A stretch of 64,000 bases of DNA from Paralithodes platypus (taxonomy: Eukaryota > Arthropoda > Malacostraca > Decapoda > Lithodidae). Shown here piece after piece: positions 54,388-64,000 of this stretch (position 1 is its first letter; every line of letters begins with the position of its first letter). The stretch lies in assembly GCA_032716605.1 (NCBI GenBank), contig JAVRFV010002327.1:1-64000 (forward strand), given 5' to 3'. The translations under genes were made by a program, and so were the position numbers. The notes beneath the pieces are model-generated. The model searched no databases. It saw nothing but the letters and a program-made list of their open reading frames with translations, and was not told the DNA's origin.

Positions 54388-54655
54388 TGGGTGCAGTGTC
54401 AATGTACAAAAAGTACCCTCGCCCACGAATGGCCATGAGACATTCATAGGAGTTGTGGATAATGACACCGCAAGTCAGATCATCAACTCCCCTCGTGATT
54501 TGCAACCCACATCTCCCAGCCAACCATCGGGATCATCGTTCCATCGGTCGTTTACTTCGCCCAACGAGTCGCCAGAAGGCCTATTAAATAACATCAAAAT
54601 TAAGGTAATGAATGTTACTCAGGCTATAATTAACTTACCGTGGTGGGCAATATAG
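54250..54655 (+). pseudogene. Displaced C-terminal tail of the kinase-like gene (unit 2)
   Basis: The second reading frame (open 54,218-54,655) carries the original tail, with GGKLTLPGGDVLTLP, ending in the same stop. Its sequence appears unchanged from unit 1, so the CA loss is the only lesion separating it from the kinase domain. Confidence 0.7.
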
Positions 54656-54831
54656 AAAGTGTAATGCCCTCGAAAATGTCCCGCACCCACAATAATACTA
54701 ACCCGAGTTGACGTCAGGTATAGCGTAAAATAGTCGTAGATGGTAAGTCCAATAAACTCATCACGTGATAACACCACGAGACTATCACCTGGTTCTTAAA
54801 AATCGGACTAAGGTTGCTATACTTTTAGTAC

Positions 54832-55108
54832 GTCCGTGGTAGTACAGTGGGTTAGCGCGCGGGCCTGGTGGTGATGGTTGGGTCACTAAACCAGGGTTTG
54901 AACCCCACCCAAGGCATCTCAAAACCTGTGGGTTTTTAGGGGGGTTAAATTCCCTTCAGAGGTTCGTACCCCGCGCCAGGTACCAGGAAAAGTTGATCCT
55001 AAAGGTAGCCTGGGGATATTTCAGGAGACCATGAATTCCCTTCACACCCAGCATTTCAGAAAGCTCTCAAGATCTCTATATATCTATCTCTCAGGATGAC
55101 ACTGTATA
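54832..55108 (+). mobile_element. tRNA-derived SINE, plus strand (unit 2)
   Basis: Counterpart of 21,634-21,910, no differences noticed. Confidence 0.6.
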
Positions 55109-55477
55109 AAAGGAATACATTTTAGTATGTATTAGAACTTTCGTGGCCATATTTTATTATTGGCATTTCTGTTTTTTCTAATTTATGTTATGTTATAATT
55201 TTACGATTATATTTTGCTTGGGAAGGACTTGTGGAAGTCTGAAGGTAAATCTAGAATTCTAGATGGATCTACCTATTTACAAAGTACAAAGGAGTACAAC
55301 GGAAATCAAGCAACAACAGATCTAGTGACCCTTCTAGGCTGCTTGTCCTCCAAAACACTGAGGATCAAGTGTCCAAACAGTGGTTTAGAGTGGGTAAGGG
55401 AACATTGGAAAGGGAAGTACTGCCCTGGAACTAATGTCCGTGGCAGGATTAGGAAGTTAGTAGGGGACAGATGGGTT

Positions 55478-56407
55478 AGTAACTGAGGGGGGGATAAAAT
55501 AAAGTTATTCATTTACAAACGCAGTCAGTCGCGGGTTTGATGCGAGATATTTGTCTAGGCGGAGTTTAAATGAATCAACGGTGATGCAGTCTATAACGTC
55601 TCGGGGAAGCCCATTCCACAAGTTGACAACTCGATTGAAGAAGAAATTCTTAGATTCGTGTGAGTTAAAAGATTTACCAATAATTTTGCAACTGTTTCCC
55701 CGCGTGTAATTAGATTGGTCGATAGTGAAGTACTTACTACAGTTCATATTGTCGATGCCTTTGATGATTTTGAACACTTGAATTAAGTCACCTCTTAATC
55801 TGCGCTGGGTTAAAGGAAATAGATTTAATTCTCTAAGACGCTCTTCGTATGGTTTGTTCTTTAGGCTAGGTATCATTTTGGTAACTCTACGTTGAACTCG
55901 TTCTAGCTTGTTTATATCTTTTTGGTAATAAGGGCACCAGGATTGAACGCAGTATTCCAGAAGAGGGCGGACTAAGGAATTGTAAAGGGTTAGGATAACT
56001 TCTTTGGATTTATGCTCAAATGACCTGCCTATAAAGCCAATTATTTTGTTTGCCTTCTTAACAACTTCTGAACATTGTTGACTCGGTTTTAGGTTACTCG
56101 ATATTGTTACTCCCAGATCGGTTTCTCTGTTTACATTCTTAAGCTGAGTGCCATTCATCGAATAGTTTGCTTTCTCATTTAGGTATCCGATATGTAGTAC
56201 TTTACATTTATCCGCATTGAAACTCATTTGCCAAATTTGGGCCCAACATGACAATTTATCTAGATTGTGTTGCATATCGTCAACTTGTTCTTTTGAGAGT
56301 ACGCTATTTGCAATTTTTGTATCGTCAGCAAATTTTGAGATTGTACAGGTGAGACCCTGATTCCTGAAGGTCCCTCCTAAGCTTAAGAAAGTTGCCTAAT
56401 AGTCAGT
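55478..56407 (-). pseudogene. LINE-C RT part (unit 2)
   Basis: Counterpart of 22,280-23,209. The 256-codon frame 56,275-55,505 is identical in protein. Confidence 0.75.
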
Positions 56408-56413
56408 GGATAA

Positions 56414-56543
56414 AATGGACACCTAATGGCACGAAAGGCCTTATTATTGACAAAGAAATGGGGCGATGGGTCTTAATATCGGCAACTAATGGGGCGAACA
56501 TCATAAAATGTCAAAACTAATGGGGCAAAACATGAGGAAGAAG
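56414..56543 (-). repeat. ATGGGGC-module array (unit 2)
   Basis: Counterpart of 23,216-23,345. Confidence 0.65.
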
Positions 56544-56616
56544 GGGGTCCAGATATTACAGGAATCGATCCCATCCAAGGTCCCTTTCAACATAATCTCC
56601 AATAAACGGCTATTAA

Positions 56617-57185
56617 CCCCTTCAGTACCGGCGACGTCTTCTTAATGTATTGTGGATACTACTAATCGATTTTATTCAGTTTAGAAAGGATCTCTGGCAA
56701 TTAAAAGGCTTTCAAGAATCTCACTTAACCCTTTTTACTACCATATATCCTTCTTAAGGGGAGATTTTCACCTGGAGGATTTTTTTCTGGACCCCTTTCT
56801 CCCTCATGTTTAGCCCCATTGCTTTTAACATTTTAAGACGTTCGCCCCATTAGTTTGGCGATTTCAAGAACCCTCGCCCCATTTATGTCAATTTTAAGAC
56901 CATTCGTGTCATTTAGGTGTCGATTTTTTCCTGGCGAGCGATAGCGAGCCTGTAATTTAAGGGGAACCGGCCTACGGCCGGGAAATTTTTCTACCGAAAA
57001 ATGTACAAATTTATCTTGAAAAGGGGTCTAGGGGGAGTAATTTTAAGCTTGATGGAAATGTAGAGAATCAACTAAAAAAAATCTGGCAACCTCTGCATCA
57101 TATGAGTCTGAAGGGGTTAAACTGCACAAAATAATCTAAATATAGATCAAATATAACTGGAAAGACATAGCCGGTACAGAAGGGG
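56617..57185. mobile_element. TTAA-bounded element, family 1 (unit 2)
   Basis: Counterpart of 23,419-23,987. TTAA at 56,613-56,616 and 57,186-57,189. Two substitutions lie in the module core (GACGTTCG and GTGTCATT). Confidence 0.75.
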
Positions 57186-57189
57186 TTAA

Positions 57190-58268
57190 GGGGATATGGG
57201 CCGTTTTTCTGGTCCCCTTTCTCCCTCATGTATAGCACCATTAATTTTCAGATTTTAAGATGTTTGTCCCATTAGTAAGTCGATTTTAAGACCTTTCGCC
57301 CCATTTCTTCGTCAATATTTAGACCTTTCGTGCTATTTAGGTGTCAATTTTTATCCTGGCGAACGATAGTGAGCCTGTAATTTTGGAAGAACCGGCCTTC
57401 GGCTAGGATAATTTTTCTACCGAAAAATGAACAAATTAATCTAGAAGGGGGATCTAATGGATGTTTATTTAAGTTTGATGGAGGTCTAGGGAGGAAACTA
57501 GAAAAATAATGAATACATGCAAAAAAAAAAAACGAAAAGTGAATTAACCATCTCCCCTTAAGGGGAGGTTTTTAGTTTGCTCCCTAGATTTCCACCAAGT
57601 TAAAATAATAACCCCAAGACCCCCTTCCAGATAAAATAGTAAATTTTTTGGTAGAAAAATGTCCCAGCTGAAGTCCGGATCCTACTAAAATACAGGCTCG
57701 CTATCGCTCGCCAGGTAATGGTCGACACCTAACTGGCACGAAAGTTAATAAAACTGACAGTAATGGAGCGAAAGGTCTTAAAATCGCCAAACGAGTAAGG
57801 CAAAACCTCTTAAAATCACCAAAAAAATGGGGCTAAGCATGAGGGAGAAGGTGATCCAGTAAACAATAAAATAAGAACAAATCTCCTATTAACGGTTTTG
57901 CTTATGCCAGGCAATGAACAGGGAATAAAGGCAATTTAAGGGCAGATTTCCACTTGAGGGACTTTTTTCTTGACCCCTTTCTCCCTCATGTCTAGCCCCA
58001 TTGCTTTTGAGATTTTAAGACGTTCACCCCATTAGTTTGGCGATTTTATGAACTTTCGCCCCATTTATGTCACTTTTAAGACCTTTTGTGCCATTTAGGT
58101 GTCGATATTTTCCTGGCGAGCGACAGCGAGCCTGTAATTTAAGAGCAACCGGCCTTCAGCCGGGACATTTTTCTACCGAAAAATGTACAAATTTATCTTG
58201 AAAGGGGGTCAAGGGGGTGTAATTTCAAGCTTAATGGAAGTCTAGGAAATACACTAAAAACCTAGTAG
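57190..58268. repeat. Nested hairpin/module cores (unit 2)
   Basis: Counterpart of 23,992-25,070. The central palindrome CTCCCCTTAAGGGGAG is at 57,552-57,567. Confidence 0.65.
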
Positions 58269-58384
58269 ATCTTATCTATAATACTTTGCCATTCCTTTCT
58301 CTATCACACATACAATACTACGCCACCTCTACGGGGGTGACAGGGGGGGGCACTACTGTGATGTGTGTGTCCCTGATGAGCATG

Positions 58385-59011
58385 TTTTCTTTTGCAGTGT
58401 AGCTATCTTAGTATGGACATTTTAACTACCCTTTCCCAGCCCACATTTTCTTTTGCAGTGTAGCTATCTTAGTATGGACATTTTAGTTACCCTTCTCCGG
58501 CCCACGTTTTCTTTTGCAGTGTAGCTATCTTATCATGGACATTTTAGTTACCCTTCTCCGGCCCACGTTTTCTTTTGCAGTGTAGCTATCTTAGTATGGA
58601 CATTTTAGTTACCCTTCTCCGGCCCACGTTTTCTTTTGCAGTGTAGCTATCTTATCATGGACATTTTAGTTACCCTTCTCCGGCCCACGTTTTCTTTTGC
58701 AGTGTAGCTATCTTAGTATGGACATTTTAGTTACCCTTCTCCAGCCCACGTTTTCTTTTGCAGTGTAGCTATCTTATCATGGACATTTTAGTTACCCTTC
58801 TCCGGCCCACGTTTTCTTTTGCAGTGTAGCTATCTTAGTATGGACATTTTAGTTACCCTTCTCCGGCCCACGTTTTCTTTTGCAGTGTAGCTATCTTATC
58901 ATGGACATTTTAGTTACCCTTCTCCGGCCCACGTTTTCTTTTGCAGTGTAGCTATCTTATCATGGACATTTTAGTTACCCTTCTCCGGCCTACATTTTCT
59001 TTTGCAGTGTA
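58385..59011. repeat. 61-bp minisatellite (unit 2)
   Basis: Counterpart of 25,187-25,812: same 11 units in the same A/B order. One C more than unit 1. Confidence 0.9.
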
Positions 59012-59059
59012 GGCTTAGTAGCTATCATATTATGGACATTTTATAGTAGGCTATGGGTG

Positions 59060-59495
59060 ATATGAGCGGGGAGTAAGGATTTAGTGTAGAGCTATATTTA
59101 AAGGCCCCCATAGACAGTCAAGCATTACTGACAATCAATATTGTTGTATCTAAATATATGGTTTCAATCAATTGTGTAAGATTTCATCACACCCATACAC
59201 CACAGTTATGTCTGCACACACACACCATGTTTGCGCAGTCATGATCGACATCTTTACATCCAAATGTGTAGGTTACAGTCAAGAGCATAAATGGCTACCA
59301 AGAAAAACAAATACCTGTAGGCTATAGGATAACTGTGAGGTTTAGTGTGTGGTATAACTGAGGCTATGTGGAATATCTGGTATAACTGTGAGCAATAGCT
59401 GTGTGTACTGGTATAACTATGGTAATGGTATTACTGTTTAAATATCTGGTGATACTAGAGGTAGGTTATAACTGGTAGGTCTATAACTAACTGTG
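59060..59495. other. Intergenic with loose GGTATAACTG repeats (unit 2)
   Basis: Counterpart of 25,860-26,295; one A to G change (TGCGCAGTC). Confidence 0.45.
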
Positions 59496-59498
59496 TGG

Positions 59499-59739
59499 TA
59501 TATCTTGTGGAATATTGTGGTTGGTTGCTGTATAAAAGAATGCAATGCCAATGTGCTACTTCGGTTAATATATGGATGTCCTTAAGGTCCTCTATTCCAT
59601 CCCCACACATACTACATCCTGTGTTTCCTTCTGTAAATCTATTTCTATCATTTAGCTGTAGGTTATTTGTTCTCGCTTTGTATAGGATAACAGAAGCTCC
59701 ATATAGAATTGTAGGTAGGGCTACACTCTTTTAACATCG
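59499..59739 (-). pseudogene. LINE C-terminal relic (unit 2)
   Basis: Counterpart of 26,300-26,540, with five clustered substitutions relative to unit 1. Confidence 0.55.
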
Positions 59740-59965
59740 ACTATAATAAATTTGAAAGTGGCGCTCTTTTCGAAATCCACAAACCAAAGTTAAACAAAAT
59801 ATTCCTGCATAATTTTGAGATACTTGATTAAATTCATATATGTTTAAATAGTAGAATGATTAAACAATAATAAATACAAGGATATCATGCACAAAATGTT
59901 TCTTAGTATGTGTTAAGAAATACGAAAACATTAGGCCTAGCCTCCCAAGAAGCATGACCCAAGAA

Positions 59966-60523
59966 ATGACATCCACACACTATCAGCAGTGAGCAGAACA
60001 AGGGCAAGACAAGAATGGGACACAGAGCTTTCAAACCTCCTCCCTGAAAAGCACTTAGGCCTCTTCAGAACCGACTCATCACCCCATCCATGGACACGAT
60101 CCCAAACTAGGAACATCGATGTCGTAATTACGCGCCTCAGAATCGGTCATTCCGGGTTGAACAAACATCTACACAGATTGAAATTGGCCCCGGATCCACA
60201 CTGCCCTTGGTGCAGAAACACCGAAGACACCATCACTAATTTTCTTCTGCATTGCCCAAGATTTCACTCAATGAGAACAATCCTTAAAGACACCTTAAAC
60301 AGGATGAATATTAATAACATAACCATCCCCGTACTACTAGGAGCAATAGACGTGACCCCAGAGAAAAGGCAGAGAGTGTTACAATGCACAATTAATTTCC
60401 TTAAAAAGTCGGGGAGAATTCCACGACTCTAAAGGCAGTCCTGACAAAACTGTCCTCGCTAGGGTTTATTAGTGACGTTCAGTTGCTACCTTCCCTCCAA
60501 CACATCAACAACAACAACAACAA
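59966..60523 (+). mobile_element. LINE-A 3' end, second copy (unit 2)
   Basis: Counterpart of 26,767-27,324, with the same TITNFLLHC change and target duplication (59,953-59,965 and 60,524-60,536). Confidence 0.85.
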
Positions 60524-60539
60524 CATGACCCAAGAATTT

Positions 60540-60984
60540 TGATTTGGTAAGTATTTTTCGTTGTTTTATGCAAGATATGGTGAAGTAATCTTAACAATAT
60601 TTGTAATTTATAACTCATGGTTGTTAAGGATCTTCTTAAACTGGGCAATTCTATATAAATATAATTTGGCTAGGCCCTATAGGCTAGCCTAGCTACTATT
60701 CTAGGCGGACAAACTGGATTTTAGGTCACATATGGGATATGTTCTAAATGTATACTAGGCTATAGCCTAGCTTTGTATTAGAGTATTAGTCACTACAATA
60801 TACTGTATGTCTTTACCGCTGCATATTAAATTATTTGGTCAATATTGAAGACGCACCACAATATTGGTACAAAATCATTTGACATGCCATTTTATTCTAG
60901 GCTACATACTCACAGATACTCACAGAAGATACCCGGGTAGGAGGCTGTTCAGCCTATGAGACCCGGCTCATAATTTATTGCATT
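60540..60984. other. Intergenic, no gene seen (unit 2)
   Basis: Counterpart of 27,338-27,785. Confidence 0.45.
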
Positions 60985-60988
60985 ACTT

Positions 60989-61819
60989 GGTGTACTTACT
61001 TACTTACTTGGTCATACTTGGTAGAATTCCGTCCTCTGTGGACGCAGCTAAAGTGGACTTCCGCTGCAGCCAGGCAGCTCCGCAACTCCCTCGTTCCGTC
61101 TATTTACTAACGAGTTGGATGCGGTGATGGGATATCCTGGTATTGGGGGCTCGTCTGGTACTGTAGCCAGCCATCGGTCCAGCTGACGCTTGAAGGAGTC
61201 TGTCGTGACTCCCGTCAGTTCCTGGACGGCCTTTGGTACAGTATTGAAGAGGCGAGCCCCATTTTTGCTGAAGTTGTTGTGGGCGACTGTTGCTATTTTC
61301 TGAGAGGTAGCCTCAGTCCTCTTGATGTAGCACAGTCGCCCTTTTCTAACGTGATTGTTGATGACTAGTCCCACGTCAGGTACCAGCCCTTCTAGGGTCT
61401 TCCACACATAAATCACTAGGTAACGTTCTCGTCATCTCTGAAGGGAGTAGAGCCGCAACTCCTTCAGGCGTTCCCAGTAGTTCATGTGTTGGAGACCCCA
61501 GATCCTGCTGGTGAAGGTCCTCTGTAGAGACTCCAGTTTGCCAATGTCACCTATCTTGTGGGGAGTCCATAGCTGACAGCAGTATTCCACCTTTGGGAGG
61601 ACCAGAGCCTTCCAGAGTGTCAGCATACAGGCCCTCTCTCTAGTTTGGAAGGTCCTGAGTATCCATCCTGCGAGTCTCCTAGCTGTCTCGGTGGTTTGGT
61701 TGATGTGGCGAGAAAAAGTTCCATCTGTACTCATTGTTACTCCCTGATCCCGCACATGTTCTTTTGGAGTGATGGTTTCTTGATTTGCCTGGTAGCTGCA
61801 GGTAGCTGACCTAAACTGC
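60989..61819 (-). pseudogene. LINE-F RT part (unit 2)
   Basis: Counterpart of 27,790-28,620. Lacks the extra T of unit 1, so both halves (61,821-61,432 and 61,416-61,048) are in one frame separated only by the shared TGA at 61,432-61,434. Confidence 0.75.
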
Positions 61820-61878
61820 ACAAAATTGTCTTAATATAGCTACAATAAAATTAAATAATGTCGCCGGTACAGATGGGG
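61803..61878. mobile_element. Solo right end of TTAA element (unit 2)
   Basis: Counterpart of 28,605-28,680. Confidence 0.6.
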
Positions 61879-61924
61879 TTAAAGGTCTTCATGTTCTGAT
61901 AGTAAATCATTAAATAATTAAAGA

Positions 61925-62206
61925 GTTGCGTTGAATAGTTGTGTGGAGTGGTTTGAAGCTAATGGGGTGAAACGTTTTATACTGGCCAATATAATGGGGT
62001 GAAATGTCTTAATTTACGTGAGAAGGTTTGTGAGCGTCATAGAGTTGTGGGGGGTGGCTTGAAGCTATTGGGGTGTAACGCTTTATACTGGCCATAGTCA
62101 TGGAGTGAAGCATCTCATACTCACCAAGGTAATGGGGTGAAACGTCTTAGCTTACATGAGAATGTTAGCGAGCTTGAGAGAGTTGTGTGGGATGGCAGTA
62201 ATGGCG
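61925..62206. repeat. ~130-bp minisatellite, part 1 (unit 2)
   Basis: Counterpart of 28,727-29,008; one G to A change (GGGATGGCAG). Confidence 0.65.
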
Positions 62207-62210
62207 TTAA

Positions 62211-62757
62211 CCCTTTCTGTACCGGTGACGTCTTTTTCACGCTATGCTAGCTATATTTATAAGATTTGTAACGTTCAAGGGGAGAGGAGCCGTTTTTCTG
62301 GTCCCTTTTCTTCCTCGTGCTTATCCCCATTAGTTTTGAGATTTTAAGACCTTTTGCCCCATATTTTTGTCAATCTTAAGACCTTTCGTGCCCTTTAGGT
62401 ATCGATTTTTTTTCATGGCGAGCGATAGCGAGCCTGTAATTGTGGAGGAACCGGCCTTTGGCCGTGACATTTTTCTGCCGAAAAATTTACAAATTAATCT
62501 CGTAGGGCGATCTAATGGACGTTTTTTTTTTTAAAGTTTGATGGAGGTCTTGGGGGGAAACTAAAAATGATATGAATATATAAATAAATAGACCCCCAAA
62601 ATAGCCACTGTCCCCTTAAGAAGGATCTGGGGTAGAAAAAAGTGCTTAATGAGATAGTTGGAAGCCTGTTGATTGTTGGAGGCCCTTTTTAAACTGGATA
62701 AAATCGTCTCATAGTAGCCAGAATACATTTAAAAGGACGGCCCCGGTACTGAAGGGG
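62211..62757. mobile_element. TTAA-bounded element, family 1, second copy (unit 2)
   Basis: Counterpart of 29,013-29,559. TTAA at 62,207-62,210 and 62,758-62,761. Confidence 0.8.
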
Positions 62758-62815
62758 TTAAGGCTCCTAACTTACGTGTGAAGGTTTGTGAGTTGTATGG
62801 GGTGAAACGTCTTAA

Positions 62816-63806
62816 CTCCTTTAAGGAATATGACGCACTTTTTGACATTTTAGTCTGGCTCTCATTAGACGATTTTATTCAGCTTAGGGCGGACTTGTGG
62901 GTGATAAAGACTTAAGGGGAGACTGACCGTTTGTTTGGTCTAGTAATTGAGATTGTTTTTTGTTTTTTTCCTATATCTCAACCTCGGGACTGTAGGCTGT
63001 TCAGTAGCGGGCAACATTTTAACAATGGCTCCAAATCGATTTTAGCATTGATTTGTTTTTAAATTCCCTAGTTTTCCTTCATATTTCATGTTTTGTCATA
63101 TTAAGTATTGGTGCAATTAAGTTTTATATTAGCCTAACCGAACAACCTAACCTAACATAGTACTGTACTATATAATTTTAAAACGAACATGCCCAAGTTT
63201 ATAAAACCAGAAACCAATTAGTAAGGATATAAATAGATGAAAGGAAATTATTTTAATAACCAAATCGAGTTGGAGCCACCGCTAGAATCATACCATAGAA
63301 CTCTTGCGAGGCCCCGAGATTATCGATTGAAGCTTGGAGATGATGGGTGCTTCATATGTGTCGCATTAGATGGTCACAGTGGAGCTCCAAGGTGTTGGTG
63401 GCTTCCTTTCTGCCACACGAGATGTCCACACCTTTTTATACACGTCACTTAATTGATTTGGAGAGAGCAGCTATATGGTCGTTCACAGCATCTTCAAATA
63501 TGGTCGGGCATCTTCTATGCTATGAATTGGTGACGATATGGGGGGTATTTTCTTGATGTGTTGCTGTGTAGCCAGTATGTTTGTAGAACAGCAGGAACGA
63601 TCAGAGCAGCTCAGAAAAACCCATGACGTTTGGCGTGGACTCGATCTGAGGTGCTTTTGGTCTGCAGTCCACGACGCTATCCACTGTGCTATCACCCCCC
63701 CCTCCCCCCCCCCCTTTGATTCCTATAGATATCCTTCCTAAACTGCATAAAATCGTTTAATGATAACCAAAATAAATTTTGTAAAGCGCACTAGATCCTC
63801 AAGAGG
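62816..63806. mobile_element. TTAA-bounded ~1-kb insertion (unit 2)
   Basis: Counterpart of 29,618-30,608. TTAA at 62,812-62,815 and 63,807-63,810. Differences are A to G near 63,534 and changes within the C-rich run near 63,700. Confidence 0.65.
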
Positions 63807-63845
63807 TTAACTTATTAGAGAAGGTTTGTGAACGTGATGGAGTTG

Positions 63846-64000
63846 TTGTTGTTGTTATTGTTCCCCAAGCTGTCTGGCCGAACAGCCCCAAGGTCCCGAG
63901 CAAGGCCAAGGCCATAAACGAGCGCCCCCATTTAACGCTCCCTGCCTACCACTAATAAAGCCCGGGTGACCAAAGACACTCCAAGGCTGGGAGCTGAGGA
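63846..64000 (-). mobile_element. LINE-B-related fragment, cut by window end (unit 2)
   Basis: Counterpart of 30,648-30,873. Only the left target duplication (63,834-63,845) is inside the window. Confidence 0.7.

Larger units (their letters stand above)
33227..64000. repeat. Unit 2 of the ~33.2-kb direct duplication (cut by window end)
   Basis: Second copy of bases 1-30,802. Its start is placed where the opening bases of the window reappear (AATAGTCTAAAAAA at 33,227), which is a conservative choice and not a proven breakpoint. LINE-A, LINE-B, LINE-E, LINE-H and LINE-C frames appear identical to unit 1. The Ty3 element and the kinase tail carry extra frameshifting indels here. Entries below give only differences from unit 1. 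Confidence 0.95.

Overview
The window looks like repeat-rich, AT-rich invertebrate nuclear DNA. The contents are eukaryotic: fragments of at least eight LINE families, a Ty3-type retrotransposon, tRNA-derived SINEs, TTAA-bounded and inverted-repeat MITEs, minisatellites, and one intronless kinase-like gene. Short runs of the arthropod-type TTAGG/GGTTA motif and the style of the LINEs make an arthropod, probably a crustacean, the best guess. That is an inference; the sequence names no species.

The dominant structure is a direct duplication of about 33.2 kb. Positions 1-30,802 recur almost base for base at 33,227-64,000, with an offset drifting between about 33,170 and 33,200. Bases 30,803-33,226 are seen once because the window ends before their second copy would appear. 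Many transposon reading frames of 0.8-1.4 kb show no substitution I can find between copies. Differences are mostly 1-14 bp indels plus two substitution clusters, one in the kinase gene and one in a LINE relic near 26.4 kb.

Layout of unit 1 (unit 2 repeats it): 0.2-0.3 kb fragment of an ATGGGGC-module repeat; 0.47-3.1 kb two decayed copies of one LINE (LINE-D) with a LINE-B insert; 3.1-5.4 kb two MITEs, a SINE and a third MITE; 6.2-7.95 kb an inverted repeat surrounding a 5'-truncated RNase H LINE (LINE-A); 8.1-8.5 kb LINE-B; 8.6-10.0 kb LINE-E reverse transcriptase; 10.4-10.7 kb MITE-like repeats; 11.3-12.3 kb another RNase H LINE (LINE-H); 12.3-14.4 kb gene-poor DNA rich in AGGCCT palindromes; 14.4-18.4 kb a Ty3-type element with in-frame stops; 20.1-21.5 kb the kinase-like gene; 21.6 kb SINE; 22.3-23.2 kb LINE-C; 23.2-25.1 kb nested TTAA elements and hairpin-rich core repeats; 25.2-25.8 kb a 61-bp minisatellite; 26.3-28.6 kb LINE relics including a second LINE-A; 28.7-30.65 kb a minisatellite split by two TTAA-bounded insertions; 30.6-33.2 kb further LINE fragments.

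The only gene not obviously from a transposable element is the kinase-like reading frame (460 codons in unit 1; the same kinase domain with a frameshifted tail in unit 2). It keeps the ATP-site lysine, catalytic aspartate and metal-binding residues but has HND for HRD and DAG for DFG. Nothing here forms a conventional operon or pathway. The most interesting signals are (i) the 33-kb duplication and its uneven divergence, (ii) TA-flanked palindromic micro-insertions built from GGCC/AGGCCT units, visible as filled versus empty sites between two inverted arms, and (iii) a TTAA-bounded element family whose two insertions can be reversed by eye to restore a minisatellite unit.
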